Source of the DNA: Vampirovibrio chlorellavorus
Lineage (GTDB): Bacteria > Cyanobacteriota > Vampirovibrionia > Vampirovibrionales > Vampirovibrionaceae
Reading direction: 5' to 3'
DNA length: 64,000 bases
Assembly (NCBI RefSeq): GCF_003149375.1
Contig: NZ_QFWH01000008.1
Span: forward strand, 62,001 to 126,000
How positions within the stretch are numbered: position 1 is the first letter of the stretch; every line of letters starts with the position of its first letter. The position numbers were made by a program, and so were the translations under genes. Shown here piece after piece: positions 55,393 through 64,000 of this stretch. Under the pieces are notes generated by a model. It ran no database searches. It was not told the origin of the DNA and was given only the letters and a program-made list of their open reading frames with translations.

Positions 55393-55800
55393 TTAACGTT
55401 TGGAGAACTGAGAAGCTTTCCGGGCTTTTTTCAAGCCGTACTTCTTGCGCTCTTTCACGCGAGCGTCACGGGTGAGGAAGCCCTCTTTCCGCATGACAAT
55501 TTCGTGTTCCTTGTTGATTGCTTTTAAAGCACGCGCCACACCCATACGGATGGCGATAGACTGGCCCACAACGCCGCCACCGGTGGCGTTCACAAGCACG
55601 TTGTAGCGATCTTCGACGCCTGCGGCTACCAACGGTTGCTTGACCGGAATGTGCAAGGCTTTGCGGTTACCCAGGTATTGCTCCATGGATTTACCGTTGA
55701 TGATGACCTGACCGTTGCCGGGAACCAGACGGACGCGTACAATTGCTTCCTTCCGGCGGCCGGTGCCACGGGTGCCTACTTTAGGATATGCGGCTGCCAT
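55393..55800 (-). CDS. rpsI: 30S ribosomal protein uS9
   Basis: A 135-residue small-subunit protein. The conserved G-T-G-R-R-K-E-A-I-V-R-V-R start, G-G-G-V-V-G-Q-S-I-A-I-R-M-G-V-A-R-A-L segment and the basic C-terminus ending S-K-R, which reaches the P-site tRNA, are present. Its ATG overlaps the rplM stop by one base. It is the last gene of the cluster and is followed by the bidirectional terminator. Confidence 0.97.
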   Translation of the reverse strand: MAAAYPKVGTRGTGRRKEAIVRVRLVPGNGQVIINGKSMEQYLGNRKALHIPVKQPLVAAGVEDRYNVLVNATGGGVVGQSIAIRMGVARALKAINKEHEIVMRKEGFLTRDARVKERKKYGLKKARKASQFSKR

Positions 55801-56246
55801 TAGTTAGCGCCCTCCTTTGCGAACTGGTAAGAAACAGGTTTTTGAGCGGCATGCGGATGCTCTGCGCCAGCGTACACAAACATTTTGTGAAACTGCTGAC
55901 GTCCCAAGGTGTTGTGGGGCAGCATGCCTTTTACAGCGATTTCAATAATTTTGTGCGGGCGATTCGCTTGCATATCGCAGAATTTAACAGTCTTCAATCC
56001 ACCGGGATAGTGGGAGTGACGGCGATACAGCTTGGTGGTGAACTTGCTGCCGGAAACCTTTACTTTTTCGGCGTTAATCACGATCACGAAATCACCCGTA
56101 TCAATGTTGGGGGTGAATTGTGGTTTGTGCTTACCACGGAGCAGGTTTGCGATTTGGGAAGCCAAACGCCCCAAGGTCAGACCTTCGGCATCGATTACCC
56201 ACCAGGTACGCTCAAGCTCAAGAGGCTTTGCGGAATAGGTTTTCAT
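55800..56246 (-). CDS. rplM: 50S ribosomal protein uL13
   Basis: A 148-residue large-subunit protein with the typical K-T-Y-S...W[15 protein letters not shown] start, the [11 protein letters not shown] segment and L-P-H-N-T-L-G-R. Its start lies inside the truA 3' end (29-base overlap), so its ribosome-binding site is within truA. Confidence 0.97.
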   Translation of the reverse strand: MKTYSAKPLELERTWWVIDAEGLTLGRLASQIANLLRGKHKPQFTPNIDTGDFVIVINAEKVKVSGSKFTTKLYRRHSHYPGGLKTVKFCDMQANRPHKIIEIAVKGMLPHNTLGRQQFHKMFVYAGAEHPHAAQKPVSYQFAKEGAN

Positions 56247-57135
56247 TGTGTGGAGACTCCATTTGGGTTGATTTGAGTAGTTGTGTTAGCTGTCGGACAC
56301 GGGAATCCGACTCGAAGTAGTTGAACGGGGAGGGATAAACAATTGCCATCAGGCTTAAACCTTCAGGGCGAGCGGGTGAGGCTGCCTTGGTTCGGTCGCG
56401 CCCAGCCAGCACTTGTAAAATACTTTCTGGTGACAGGGAATTTTCAGGATTCCCGATGAGCAGAAGCTGACCAGCGATATTCCTTACCATTTTATAAAGA
56501 AAACGGTTGGCGGCAACGTCAAAATTAATAAATTCGCCTTCTTGCTGCGCCTGAATATGCCAAATCGTGCATAAATCATTGGTTTCCGGGGAACTGGAGT
56601 CTTTAAAACTTGTGAAAAAATGAGAGCCAAGCAGGTATTGAGCCGCCTGATTCATTCGTTCCACATCCAAAAGCTGAGGATAGTGGGCACTGTCGTTCCC
56701 CATCAGGGCTGACCGCTGGCGATTGTTGTAAATGCGGTAGCGATACCATTTGCACTGGGCTTCCCGGCGGCTGTGGAAGTTTGGCTGCGCGTTCAGCTGA
56801 AAATCCCGAATGGAAACGGTGTTGGGAAGGCGCACGTTTAAAGCCGCCGCCAGGTTGGGAATATTTCTTAAAGCGCCCTCTGGGAGATCAAAATGAGCCA
56901 CCTGCCCGTACGCATTTACCCCGGTATCGGTTCGCCCCGCAAAGCTGACCGCAGAGGCGGTTAAGCCCAGTTTTGACAACGCCAGCTGAAGTTCAGCCTG
57001 CACCGTCGGTACGTTGGGCTGGAATTGGCTACCATGGAAGTCTTTGCCACAATACTCAACCAGAAGAGCGACTCTGGTTGTTGAATCCTGCTCTTCTGGT
57101 TGGAGTGTATTAAATTGTGAAATGGCGTTAATCAT
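56218..57135 (-). CDS. truA: tRNA pseudouridine(38-40) synthase
   Basis: A 305-residue enzyme that makes pseudouridine in the tRNA anticodon stem-loop. The catalytic D70 lies in [17 protein letters not shown]. Other conserved segments include Y-R-Y-R-I-Y-N and [12 protein letters not shown]. The C-terminus extends beyond the usual TruA length and overlaps the start of rplM by 29 bases. The position between rplQ and rplM matches cyanobacterial and Gram-positive genomes. Confidence 0.95.
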   Translation of the reverse strand: MINAISQFNTLQPEEQDSTTRVALLVEYCGKDFHGSQFQPNVPTVQAELQLALSKLGLTASAVSFAGRTDTGVNAYGQVAHFDLPEGALRNIPNLAAALNVRLPNTVSIRDFQLNAQPNFHSRREAQCKWYRYRIYNNRQRSALMGNDSAHYPQLLDVERMNQAAQYLLGSHFFTSFKDSSSPETNDLCTIWHIQAQQEGEFINFDVAANRFLYKMVRNIAGQLLLIGNPENSLSPESILQVLAGRDRTKAASPARPEGLSLMAIVYPSPFNYFESDSRVRQLTQLLKSTQMESPHNENLFRKAS

Positions 57136-57187
57136 GCCTGCCTGTTTTCAGCCTGCTACTTTTCACAGTTCGCCGCGTAATTGAAAT

Positions 57188-57601
57188 TTATTCGGCCAAC
57201 TCGTAAGTCAGTTGAATCAAGGCCATTGGGGCTGCATCGCCACGGCGGGGAGGCATTTGAATCACTCGGGTGTAGCCACCTTTGCGGTTTTCAAAGCGCG
57301 GGCCGACCTTGCTGAAAATACGGCGGAGAACGGTTTCAGGTACTTCCCGATTTTTTTCATCAGTCAGCATTTCACCAGTCCGGCTATGATAAATCAGGTT
57401 TTTGACCTGACGAATGGCATGGACATCCCCACGCTTGGCCAAAGTAACGATGCGATCGGCGTGCTTTTTCAAAGCCTTTGCCCGCACCAGGGTCGTGGTG
57501 ATCTCATCATGCGTAAACAAGCTGGTAGCCAAAGTGCGGATCAACGCCTTGCGCTGATCGGCAGGTCTGCCCAGATGGTCAACTTTACAGCGGTGTCTCA
57601 T
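57188..57601 (-). CDS. rplQ: 50S ribosomal protein bL17
   Basis: A 137-residue protein with the diagnostic M-R-H-R...L-G-R-P-A-D-Q-R-K-A-L-I-R-T-L start and G-G-Y-T-R-V-I-Q-M-P-P-R-R-G-D-A-A-P-M-A segment. It follows rpoA by 43 bases. Confidence 0.97.
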   Translation of the reverse strand: MRHRCKVDHLGRPADQRKALIRTLATSLFTHDEITTTLVRAKALKKHADRIVTLAKRGDVHAIRQVKNLIYHSRTGEMLTDEKNREVPETVLRRIFSKVGPRFENRKGGYTRVIQMPPRRGDAAPMALIQLTYELAE

Positions 57602-57644
57602 GATGAATGGGTTCCTTTTAGGTTGTGATCTTTAATAATGATTG

Positions 57645-58622
57645 CTATTCAACGTCAACCGGCAGCACAGTGCCTTCCGGATCAGGACGCAAGTACAAAC
57701 TGAAGGCCTGAAGCCGCTCAATTACTTCATCAGAAGACTTCTTGCCGAAGTTTTTGATATTTAGCAGATCACTTTCAGACTTGGTTAATAACTCGGCGAT
57801 ACTGTTGATATTGGCACGTTTCAAGCAGTTGAACGCACGAACGGAGAGTTCTAGATCCTCTATGGTGATATTGGGGGCCTGAACCTCTTCCTTGCTTTCG
57901 CTCTCCGGCTGGGCCTGTGTTACCAGCGTCGGAATTCCGCTCAAAGAAGCAATGGGGACCAGGTGTTCGATCAGCAAATTGGCAGACTGGCTGAGCGCTG
58001 AGCTAACATCAATGCTGCCATTCGACCAGATTTCCAGAATCAGTTTGTCGTAATCGGTACGCTGACCAACCCGGGTATCTTCGACGGTGTAAGCCACACG
58101 ACGGATGGGCATGTACACAGCATCCAGCGTCAGGGTGTCAACAGCCTTGTTCGCCGTGTTGGTGTCTGCCGGAACATAGCCTTTACCCACTTCGGCGGTC
58201 ATCACAGCGTGAACGCTGGCACCTTCGCTCAGTGTGCAGATGTGCCAGTCGGGATTAACGATTTTTACATCCGCAGGGACTTCCAGATCACCGGCTACCA
58301 CAGGACCCGTCTTGTCGGCATCCAGGCGAATGTAAAGCGGCTCATCGCTGTTGCTCTTGAGAACAACACCCTTGAGGTTCAACATAACATCCAAGACATC
58401 CTCAACCACACCGGGGATGGTTGTAAATTCGTGGGTTACACCTTCGATACGCACAGAAGTGATAGCGCAACCTTTTAAGCTGGACAGCAGTACACGTCTC
58501 AGGGAATTCCCCAAAGTCGTACCGTATCCTCTCTCCAGAGGCTCAATCACAAACTTACCATAAATGGAACCATCCGAATCAGTAGTAGTGTTTACACACT
58601 TGATATTCAGTTGCTGATCCAT
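57645..58622 (-). CDS. rpoA: RNA polymerase subunit alpha
   Basis: A 325-residue subunit. The N-terminal dimerisation domain (about 1-235) carries the E-P-L-E-R-G-Y-G-T-T-L-G-N-S-L-R-R-V-L-L-S-S motif. The C-terminal domain (about 255-320) shows L-E-L-S-V-R-A-F-N-C-L-K and the L-L-N-I-K-N-F-G-K-K-S helix-hairpin-helix that contacts UP elements and activators. No truncation is visible. Confidence 0.97.
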   Translation of the reverse strand: MDQQLNIKCVNTTTDSDGSIYGKFVIEPLERGYGTTLGNSLRRVLLSSLKGCAITSVRIEGVTHEFTTIPGVVEDVLDVMLNLKGVVLKSNSDEPLYIRLDADKTGPVVAGDLEVPADVKIVNPDWHICTLSEGASVHAVMTAEVGKGYVPADTNTANKAVDTLTLDAVYMPIRRVAYTVEDTRVGQRTDYDKLILEIWSNGSIDVSSALSQSANLLIEHLVPIASLSGIPTLVTQAQPESESKEEVQAPNITIEDLELSVRAFNCLKRANINSIAELLTKSESDLLNIKNFGKKSSDEVIERLQAFSLYLRPDPEGTVLPVDVE

Positions 58623-58676
58623 GTGATTTGTTGCTCCAAAATTAATACTTTACGAAGTAGATCAATGCGACTGTGA

Positions 58677-59285
58677 TTAACGAGAGTAGTATTCGATGAT
58701 GAGTGCTTCGTTAATGGTTTGATCCAAATCTTCGCGCTCAGGAGTACTCTTGAATTTAACCACCATGTTGGTTTCATCTACTTCTAACCAGTGTGGAACC
58801 ATGGGAGAGTGGTGCGGGTTGGCTGCTTGCAGGTTTTTAGCCAATGCCTTACTTTTTTCACGGATGGCCAACAAGTCACCGGGCTTCATTTTGTAAGAAG
58901 CGATGTCTACTTTATGACCGTTGATTTCGATGTGGCCGTGGCTAATCAACTGACGCGCTTGAGGGCGGGTGGTGGCCAAGCCGGAACGATACAGAATATT
59001 GTCGACGCGACTCTCTAAGAACTGGAGCAGAATGGTACCGGTTACACCTTGACGGCGTACAGCCTTTTCATAAGTGCGACGGAACTGCTTTTCAACCAAG
59101 CCATAAATACGACGAACTTTTTGTTTTTCAGCAAGCTGCAAAGCATATTCGGACAGCTTTTTGCGCGCTGCGCCGTGCTGACCTGGCGGGTTGCTGTTTT
59201 TCATTTTGGCTGCTTTGGGGCTTATGTCCAAAATGGTGCCGGCTCTGCGGCTTTGTTTGAAAATTGAATCGCGATAACGTGCCAA
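58677..59285 (-). CDS. rpsD: 30S ribosomal protein uS4
   Basis: A 202-residue assembly protein that binds the 5' domain of 16S rRNA. Typical elements: the P-G-Q-H-G...R-K-K-L-S-E-Y-A-L-Q-L-x-E-K-Q-K segment, the L-x-F-L-E-S-R-V-D-N-I-L-Y-R-S-G and the S4-type RNA-binding motif R-Q-L-I-S-H-G-H-I-x-I-N-G. Its position between rpsK and rpoA follows the common bacterial order; in many Cyanobacteria rpsD is elsewhere. Confidence 0.97.
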   Translation of the reverse strand: MARYRDSIFKQSRRAGTILDISPKAAKMKNSNPPGQHGAARKKLSEYALQLAEKQKVRRIYGLVEKQFRRTYEKAVRRQGVTGTILLQFLESRVDNILYRSGLATTRPQARQLISHGHIEINGHKVDIASYKMKPGDLLAIREKSKALAKNLQAANPHHSPMVPHWLEVDETNMVVKFKSTPEREDLDQTINEALIIEYYSR

Positions 59286-59313
59286 GGCAAAAACTCCTAT
59301 TAGGCTTTAGTAA

Positions 59314-59703
59314 TTAAACTCTACGACGCTTGGGTGGACGGCAACCGTTGTGAGGAATGGGCGTCACATCCTTGATCAAGCTGATTTCCAAGCCAGCCAC
59401 TTGCAGCGCACGAATGGCCGTTTCCCGACCGGCGCCAGGGCCACTGACATAAACCTCTGCGGAACGCATGCCGTTATCCATCGCTTTTTTAGCCACGGAT
59501 TCAGCAGCGGATTGAGCAGCAAACGGGGTCCCTTTGCGAGCACCCTTGAAGCCTTCAGAACCTGAACTACCCCAGGCAATTACATTACCTTGAGGGTCGG
59601 TTGCCGAAACAATTGTATTGTTAAAAGTGGACTGAATATGAACAACGCCTTGAAGAATATTCTTCTTCTCTTTGCGTTTTGGTTTTGCAGACTTGTCAGC
59701 CAT
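59314..59703 (-). CDS. rpsK: 30S ribosomal protein uS11
   Basis: A 129-residue protein with the Lys-rich N-terminus, F-N-N-T-I-V and the conserved [14 protein letters not shown] and [13 protein letters not shown] segments, ending [12 protein letters not shown]. It is preceded by rpsM across a 121-base gap, larger than in many operons. Confidence 0.97.
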   Translation of the reverse strand: MADKSAKPKRKEKKNILQGVVHIQSTFNNTIVSATDPQGNVIAWGSSGSEGFKGARKGTPFAAQSAAESVAKKAMDNGMRSAEVYVSGPGAGRETAIRALQVAGLEISLIKDVTPIPHNGCRPPKRRRV

Positions 59704-59824
59704 ATCGACTTTATATCTCCATAATAAAGATTGTTAAAGTGAAGTTTACCTTCAGTTGAAGACCGGTTGAGATTGCTGAGCCAAAAGCAGAAGTCCTGAT
59801 GGCTCATTGCTTAATCTGTGAAGG

Positions 59825-60193
59825 TTAAGCTTTCTTCTTCATCGGGGCAGAGCGTTTACCGCGACGAGTCCGTGCATTTGTTTTGGTACGCTGACCGCGA
59901 GTTGGCAAGCCACGTTTGTGACGTTGACCACGGTAGCAATTGATTTCAATCAAACGCTTGATATTCAAGGACTCGGAGCGACGCAAATCACCTTCAACCT
60001 GGTAATTCTTTTCGATTTCGTCCCGGAGGGCGTTAATTTCAGACTCAGTCAGATCGTCAGTCCGCTTGTCCGGGTCAATTTTAGTAATCTGCAGAATTTT
60101 ACGGGCCAAGGACAGACCAATGCCGTAAATGTAAGGCAGAGCATATAACATTTTTTTGTTTCTAGGGAGATCGACTCCAACGATTCTTGCCAT
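59825..60193 (-). CDS. rpsM: 30S ribosomal protein uS13
   Basis: A 122-residue protein of the small-subunit head. It has M-A-R-I-x-G-V-D-L-P start, the Y-I-Y-G-I-G segment, and [25 protein letters not shown] type C-terminal tail that contacts tRNA and the subunit bridge. Confidence 0.97.
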   Translation of the reverse strand: MARIVGVDLPRNKKMLYALPYIYGIGLSLARKILQITKIDPDKRTDDLTESEINALRDEIEKNYQVEGDLRRSESLNIKRLIEINCYRGQRHKRGLPTRGQRTKTNARTRRGKRSAPMKKKA

Positions 60194-60426
60194 TAGGACT
60201 CCTGTTTAACTGGTCTTCAGAACTGATGAATAGAAAGAGGGAGGTAGCACAAGGTGTTGTGCAATTGCACACTCAAGACAAACAAAGTTAGTTTAAAAAC
60301 AACGCATAATCAAGAGGGTGACTTTTATCAGGTGCAGTTTATAAACTTATGTAAAACCCTGACTGCCAGATCTTCAACAGCAAAGAGACTCTTTTGCCAG
60401 AGTCCCACAGCGTTTTACAAAGCCTT

Positions 60427-60540
60427 TTACCCTTGACGTTGCTTGTGCTTGGGGTTCAGGCAGATGATAGCAACCCGTTTCTTGCGACGGATTACCTTGC
60501 AATGCTCACACATTTTTTTTACAGATGTACGGACTTTCAT
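60427..60540 (-). CDS. rpmJ: 50S ribosomal protein bL36
   Basis: A 37-residue protein. It starts [11 protein letters not shown] and carries the zinc-type C-x-x-C (C11-E-H-C14), a later Cys in A-I-I-C27 and H32 in N-P-K-H-K-Q-R-Q-G. This is the classical zinc-binding (C+) form. It lies between infA and rpsM, with about 230 bases to rpsM. Confidence 0.95.
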   Translation of the reverse strand: MKVRTSVKKMCEHCKVIRRKKRVAIICLNPKHKQRQG

Positions 60541-60572
60541 GGTCTAACCTTCGATTTTATGGGGGATGGACT

Positions 60573-60788
60573 TTACTTGAGACGATAGGTGATTCTGCCA
60601 CGGGTGAGGTCGTAAGGCGACAATTCAATCTTGACTTTATCGCCAGGCAGAATACGAATAAAATTTTTGCGAATTTTACCAGAAATATGGGCCAGGATCA
60701 CCAAACCGTTTTCCAATTCTACCCGAAACATAGCGTTGGGTAGAGATTCATGGACGGTGCCTTCCATTTCAATGACATCTTTGGCCAT
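60573..60788 (-). CDS. infA: Translation initiation factor IF-1
   Basis: A 71-residue OB-fold protein. The [11 protein letters not shown] start, [27 protein letters not shown] and [11 protein letters not shown] segments are canonical. It blocks the ribosomal A site during initiation. Confidence 0.97.
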   Translation of the reverse strand: MAKDVIEMEGTVHESLPNAMFRVELENGLVILAHISGKIRKNFIRILPGDKVKIELSPYDLTRGRITYRLK

Positions 60789-60834
60789 AAGTATTTTTAT
60801 AGGTTCCTAATAATGCGACTGGGTGTGCTGGAAA

Positions 60835-61596
60835 TCACTTCAGGAGGGTGAGAATCTCAGGCTCTCCTTTGACAACAACTACTGTATGCTCAAAATGCGC
60901 TGAGGGCAAGTGATCTTTTGTTAGGACAGTCCACTCGTCTTCAGCTGTATAGACGTCATCGCCGCCCAGATTGAACATGGGTTCAATTGCCAGAACATTG
61001 CCCTCTTCTAAGGTGGGGCCTGCTTCGCCTGTCCTGAAATTGTGAATAAATGGTGCCTCGTGCGGTTTTTTGCCCACGCCGTGGCCGCCGTAGTTACGCA
61101 CCAAGCCATAGCCATATTTTAGACAAACGTCTTCAATGGCCCCTGAAATCTCATCCAGCGGGTTACCGGGCAGCATTTTGCTGATGCCCGCCATCAAAGC
61201 CTCTTCGGTGGCCGCAAGTAACTTTAAAACTTCTGGTTTTACCGTGCCCACCGGCCAGGTGACTGCTGAATCAGAGTATAAACCCTTGTAAATCGTTCCA
61301 CAGTCGACGCTGACCACGTCTCCTTCCTGAAGAATCTTGTCGGACTTAGGGATGCCGTGAACGACTTCCTCATTGACCGACACGCACAATGTGGCCGGAA
61401 AACCATAGAGTCCCTTGAAAGCAGGTACACCACCGGCCTTTCTGATATGAGCCTCTGCGATTTCATCCAGTTCCAGCGTTGAAATGCCTGGCTTGATGGC
61501 TGCCTGAACTGCTAGATGGGCTTCTGCGTTAATTTTGGCTGCCGAGCGGATCAGGCTGATTTCGTGTCTGGATTTGCGGTCAATACGTTCCGGCAT
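60835..61596 (-). CDS. map: Methionine aminopeptidase, type I
   Basis: Removes the N-terminal methionine of new proteins. The 253-residue chain carries all five metal ligands: D98, D109, H172, E205 and E236, with H80 and H179 as the active-site histidines. The family signature is N-Y-G-G-H-G-V-G. The start follows adk by two bases, so the two genes are coupled. Confidence 0.96.
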   Translation of the reverse strand: MPERIDRKSRHEISLIRSAAKINAEAHLAVQAAIKPGISTLELDEIAEAHIRKAGGVPAFKGLYGFPATLCVSVNEEVVHGIPKSDKILQEGDVVSVDCGTIYKGLYSDSAVTWPVGTVKPEVLKLLAATEEALMAGISKMLPGNPLDEISGAIEDVCLKYGYGLVRNYGGHGVGKKPHEAPFIHNFRTGEAGPTLEEGNVLAIEPMFNLGGDDVYTAEDEWTVLTKDHLPSAHFEHTVVVVKGEPEILTLLK

Positions 61597-61598
61597 GT

Positions 61599-62387
61599 TT
61601 AATTTCCTTGGGAAGCGGTGGTTAAGCCCAATAATGGGTGAATGATCTGCTCAATGGCTTGAGTAACTTTTTCGGGAGCCTGTTCTCCGTTGATTTCGGC
61701 GATGAGGTCTTTTTCTCTCAACAAGGCGATGAGTGGATTGGTTTCTTTTTCGTATTCCTGCAGGCGCTTGTCCACTGTCTGGGGCTCATCGTCAGCCCGT
61801 ATGATGAGTTCAGCCTGATCGATGTCACAGAGCCAGATGGCCCGACCTTGGGCGTCGGTCACTGGTTGGCCGGACTCGCTCAACTTTTCTTGTCTGGGTG
61901 CGAGCCGGGCATCGTTGACATTGTAGACGTGCCGGGTATTTTCTGAGCAAAATCGGCGGCCGGTGGCTCTTGCCCTGACCACATCCAGACCCACGTTCAG
62001 GTATATGGTTTGGCTAAGGGTAGCGCCCCAGTGCTGGCATAATTTTAGCAATGCGTCTGCTTGTTCGTTGTTTCGGGGAAAGCCGTCCAGGATGAAGCCC
62101 TTGGCTTCAGGATGACTCTCGGCCAGCGCTTCAAAACCTTTTTGGAATACCTTTACAACCGTGTCAATGGGCACCAGTTTCCCATTGTTCATGTAAGACT
62201 CCAGCTCCGCCTTGAGTTCGGGGTCTTTTCCCTCTTTCATGATGGCCCGGAAAGTGGAGCCCATGTCAAACGTGGGTAGATGGTAACGGTCAGAGAGAAT
62301 TTGGGTTTGGGTGCCCTTGCCACCATTGGGAGGAGCCACGAATGGGAATAAGAGTTTGTCCTTTAAAGCCGGGCTGTGATTACTCAT
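61599..62387 (-). CDS. adk: Adenylate kinase-like protein with altered P-loop
   Basis: A 262-residue nucleoside monophosphate kinase in the usual adk position between secY and map. The P-loop reads A18-P-P-N-G-G-K24-G-T, where adenylate kinases have G-x-P-G-x-G-K-G-T: the first Gly is Ala and the second is Asn. The catalytic Lys, the D-G-F-P-R motif and the R-x-x-x-R-R-F-C lid start are kept. The lid (about 141-205) is longer than usual and has only two Cys. The chain is about 45 residues longer than common long-form Adk. Activity is likely but not certain. Confidence 0.85.
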   Translation of the reverse strand: MSNHSPALKDKLLFPFVAPPNGGKGTQTQILSDRYHLPTFDMGSTFRAIMKEGKDPELKAELESYMNNGKLVPIDTVVKVFQKGFEALAESHPEAKGFILDGFPRNNEQADALLKLCQHWGATLSQTIYLNVGLDVVRARATGRRFCSENTRHVYNVNDARLAPRQEKLSESGQPVTDAQGRAIWLCDIDQAELIIRADDEPQTVDKRLQEYEKETNPLIALLREKDLIAEINGEQAPEKVTQAIEQIIHPLLGLTTASQGN

Positions 62388-62415
62388 AAGTCATCCTTTG
62401 CGGGGAGCGGGGTAA

Positions 62416-63747
62416 TTACTTGAGGAAACCTTCGTATTGGCGGGCCAATAGGTGAACCCTGATTTGGTTCACGGTGTCAAGAGCCACACCAACCATGATG
62501 ATCAGAGAGGTGGCCCCCAAGCCCTGCAGGGTGGTGATTCCGGTGATACTGGTGGCGGAGCTGGCGATTAAAGTGATGGCGGCCAGGGCAAACGCACCAA
62601 TGAATGTCGTGCGACTCAGGATTTCACCCAGTTTCTCAGACGTGGGTCGTCCCGGTTTTACGCCGGGAATGGAGCTGCCGTATTTTTTGAGATTGTCCGC
62701 AATTTCCTTCGGCTGCATGCTGGGAATGATGGACGAGTAAAAGAACGTAAAGAAAACAATGAGCAAGAATTCCAACACGATGTAGGCGGGTTTACCTGCG
62801 GCCAGGTACATGGTGTAGAAGTCAAGCACATTCCGCATCAGGCCGGTGGGATTTTGCTGCTGCAGGAATGCAAAAATGGTGCTGGGGAAGGCAAGTACCG
62901 CAAAGGCGAAAATAATGGGCATAACGCCAGCCGGATTAATTTTGAAAGGAATGTGCGTGTTTTGCCCCCCGTAAATGCGATTGCCCACCTGACGCTTGGC
63001 GCTGACAATGAAGATTTTGCGGGTGGCTTCCTGCAACACAATGATTAAGCCAATGGTGACCAGATAAATCGCGAGCAAAATAACCAGAAAGAATGCTTTT
63101 TGGGCGTCATTGGATACCAGCTGCTCGGTTTGAGTCCAGTAAAAAGGAACGCGGGACAGGATGCCAGAGAAAATCAGCAGCGAACCGCCGTTACCAATCC
63201 CGCGCTCGGTGATGATCTCCGAAACCCACAGCGCAAAGACTGAACCAGCGGTCAGTGCCAGAATAGCCTGCACGTAGAATACCCAGGGCGTGATACCAGG
63301 ATCAATGGCCCCTGCGCTGCCAATGAGACGCAAAATCAAACCTGCCTGAAACATGGCCAAAACCACGGTCAGGTAGCGGGTGTATTGAGAGATTTTTCGG
63401 CGGCCAGCCTCACCCTCTTCCTTCTGCAATTCCTCCAGGCGTGGAATGACCACTGTGAGAAGCTGCATGATGATGGAGGAGGTAATGTACGGGCCAATCC
63501 CAAGTGCCAACACCGAAACACTGGTCAGCGCCCCACCGGAAAACATATCCAGGAAGCCGAGCATTTGACTGCCCAGTGCCCCTTGGAGCCGTTCCGCGTG
63601 GACGCCCCAGACGGGTACTTGAACACCCAGTCTGAAGACGGCGAGCATGGTGATGGTGAATAGCAATTTGCTTTTGAGGCCGGACGCTTCCCAGATGGCC
63701 TGGATATCGCCGACTCCCGGGATTGCGCCTGCTTTGGGCTTAGCCAC
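62416..63747 (-). CDS. secY: Protein translocase subunit SecY
   Basis: The pore-forming subunit of the Sec translocon, 443 residues with about ten membrane helices. Visible landmarks: the F-R-L-G-x-Q-V-P-V-W-G-V segment, the plug/TM2b region M-L-G-F-L-D-M-F-S-G-G-A-L, the loop ending G-R-R-K-I-S-Q-Y-T-R-Y and A-K-R-Q-V-G-N-R-I-Y-G-G-Q-N-T-H-I-P. The gene is the expected neighbour of rplO and adk. Confidence 0.97.
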   Translation of the reverse strand: MAKPKAGAIPGVGDIQAIWEASGLKSKLLFTITMLAVFRLGVQVPVWGVHAERLQGALGSQMLGFLDMFSGGALTSVSVLALGIGPYITSSIIMQLLTVVIPRLEELQKEEGEAGRRKISQYTRYLTVVLAMFQAGLILRLIGSAGAIDPGITPWVFYVQAILALTAGSVFALWVSEIITERGIGNGGSLLIFSGILSRVPFYWTQTEQLVSNDAQKAFFLVILLAIYLVTIGLIIVLQEATRKIFIVSAKRQVGNRIYGGQNTHIPFKINPAGVMPIIFAFAVLAFPSTIFAFLQQQNPTGLMRNVLDFYTMYLAAGKPAYIVLEFLLIVFFTFFYSSIIPSMQPKEIADNLKKYGSSIPGVKPGRPTSEKLGEILSRTTFIGAFALAAITLIASSATSITGITTLQGLGATSLIIMVGVALDTVNQIRVHLLARQYEGFLK

Positions 63748-63787
63748 CGAAGAATCCTCTTAAAAATACACGGTATGGTGAAACGAA

Positions 63788-64000
63788 TTACTTACTTTCG
63801 GCTTCAGCGCCCATCAAACGGATGGTGCCACCAGCCGCTTCAATTTTCTCACGCGCGGAAGGGGTCACATAGTGCGCTTCCACGGTGATCTTGCGCTTGA
63901 CTTCGCCTTTACCCAGAATGCGGATGCCGTCGTGCTTGATCTTCATCAGGCCGCCGGTCAGCAGCAAATCGTAGGTCAATTCGTTTTCTTCCGGTAACAG
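63788..64000 (-). CDS. rplO: 50S ribosomal protein uL15, C-terminal part
   Basis: Only the last 70 codons are in the window; the 5' end lies beyond base 64000. The tail G-x-V-K-R-K-I-T-V-E-A-H-Y-V-T-P-S-A-R-E-K-I-E-A-A-G-G matches the C-terminus of L15, and the position upstream of secY is the standard one. Confidence 0.9.
   Translation of the reverse strand: MLPEENELTYDLLLTGGLMKIKHDGIRILGKGEVKRKITVEAHYVTPSAREKIEAAGGTIRLMGAEAESK

Overview
The window is chromosomal DNA of a bacterium that looks like a non-photosynthetic relative of Cyanobacteria (Vampirovibrionia/Melainabacteria type). This is an inference. The 16S rRNA near 6060-6110 has the cyanobacteria-like form of the helix around the GGGCGAAAGCCTGACG motif. 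The ribosomal run rplO-secY-adk-map-infA-rpmJ-rpsM-rpsK-rpsD-rpoA-rplQ-truA-rplM-rpsI has the gene order seen in Cyanobacteria and Gram-positives. No photosynthesis gene, transposase, prophage, CRISPR array or tRNA gene is visible.

Layout. 1-5117 (+): 3' end of a probable type II NADH dehydrogenase, a membrane sensor histidine kinase, a small CPXCG zinc-type protein and topoisomerase I. 5118-10943 (+): a complete rRNA operon (three tandem promoters, boxA-like leader, 16S, tRNA-free spacer, 23S, 5S, intrinsic terminator). 11038-14731: two divergent orphan response regulators and uvrC. 15150-21382: mostly single genes (small unknown protein, CHASE2-adenylate cyclase, ankyrin protein, conserved unknown, alpha/beta hydrolase, formyltransferase, tiny membrane peptide). 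21479-27007: UbiD-type decarboxylase, GerMN lipoprotein, a fused purC-purS gene followed by purQ, and a 45-residue membrane protein. 27038-36774: gltX, an RlpA-type protein, a His-rich CDF metal transporter, EF-hand and LysM proteins, valS and two small Lys/Pro-rich proteins. 37416-42650: feoAB, a second EF-hand protein, comF, a zinc-ribbon protein, a Gly-Gly-Ile repeat protein and a small coiled-coil protein. 42922-53554: prfC, a one-TM protein, uvrA, a coiled-coil protein, a TPR membrane protein, and a GT-C glycosyltransferase paired with an amidohydrolase. 53716-55307: a small membrane protein and a PlsC-like acyltransferase. 55393-64000 (-): the ribosomal protein/secY/rpoA cluster.

Most of the content is housekeeping: translation, nucleotide excision repair (uvrA and uvrC, far apart), purine synthesis and iron uptake. 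The accessory flavour comes from many small, singly transcribed proteins with good Shine-Dalgarno sites and low-complexity or conserved N-termini, including two that share a MV-x-VP-x-F start. I found no convincing multi-gene novel system. The most interesting leads are the PurC-PurS fusion, the adenylate kinase with an altered P-loop, the acyltransferase with Glu in place of the catalytic Asp, the tandem rRNA promoters, the Cys-rich PAS kinase, the set of small low-complexity proteins, and a 26-codon membrane peptide whose ribosome-binding site lies inside a terminator hairpin.

No search or computation was run. All family calls come from reading motifs by eye.
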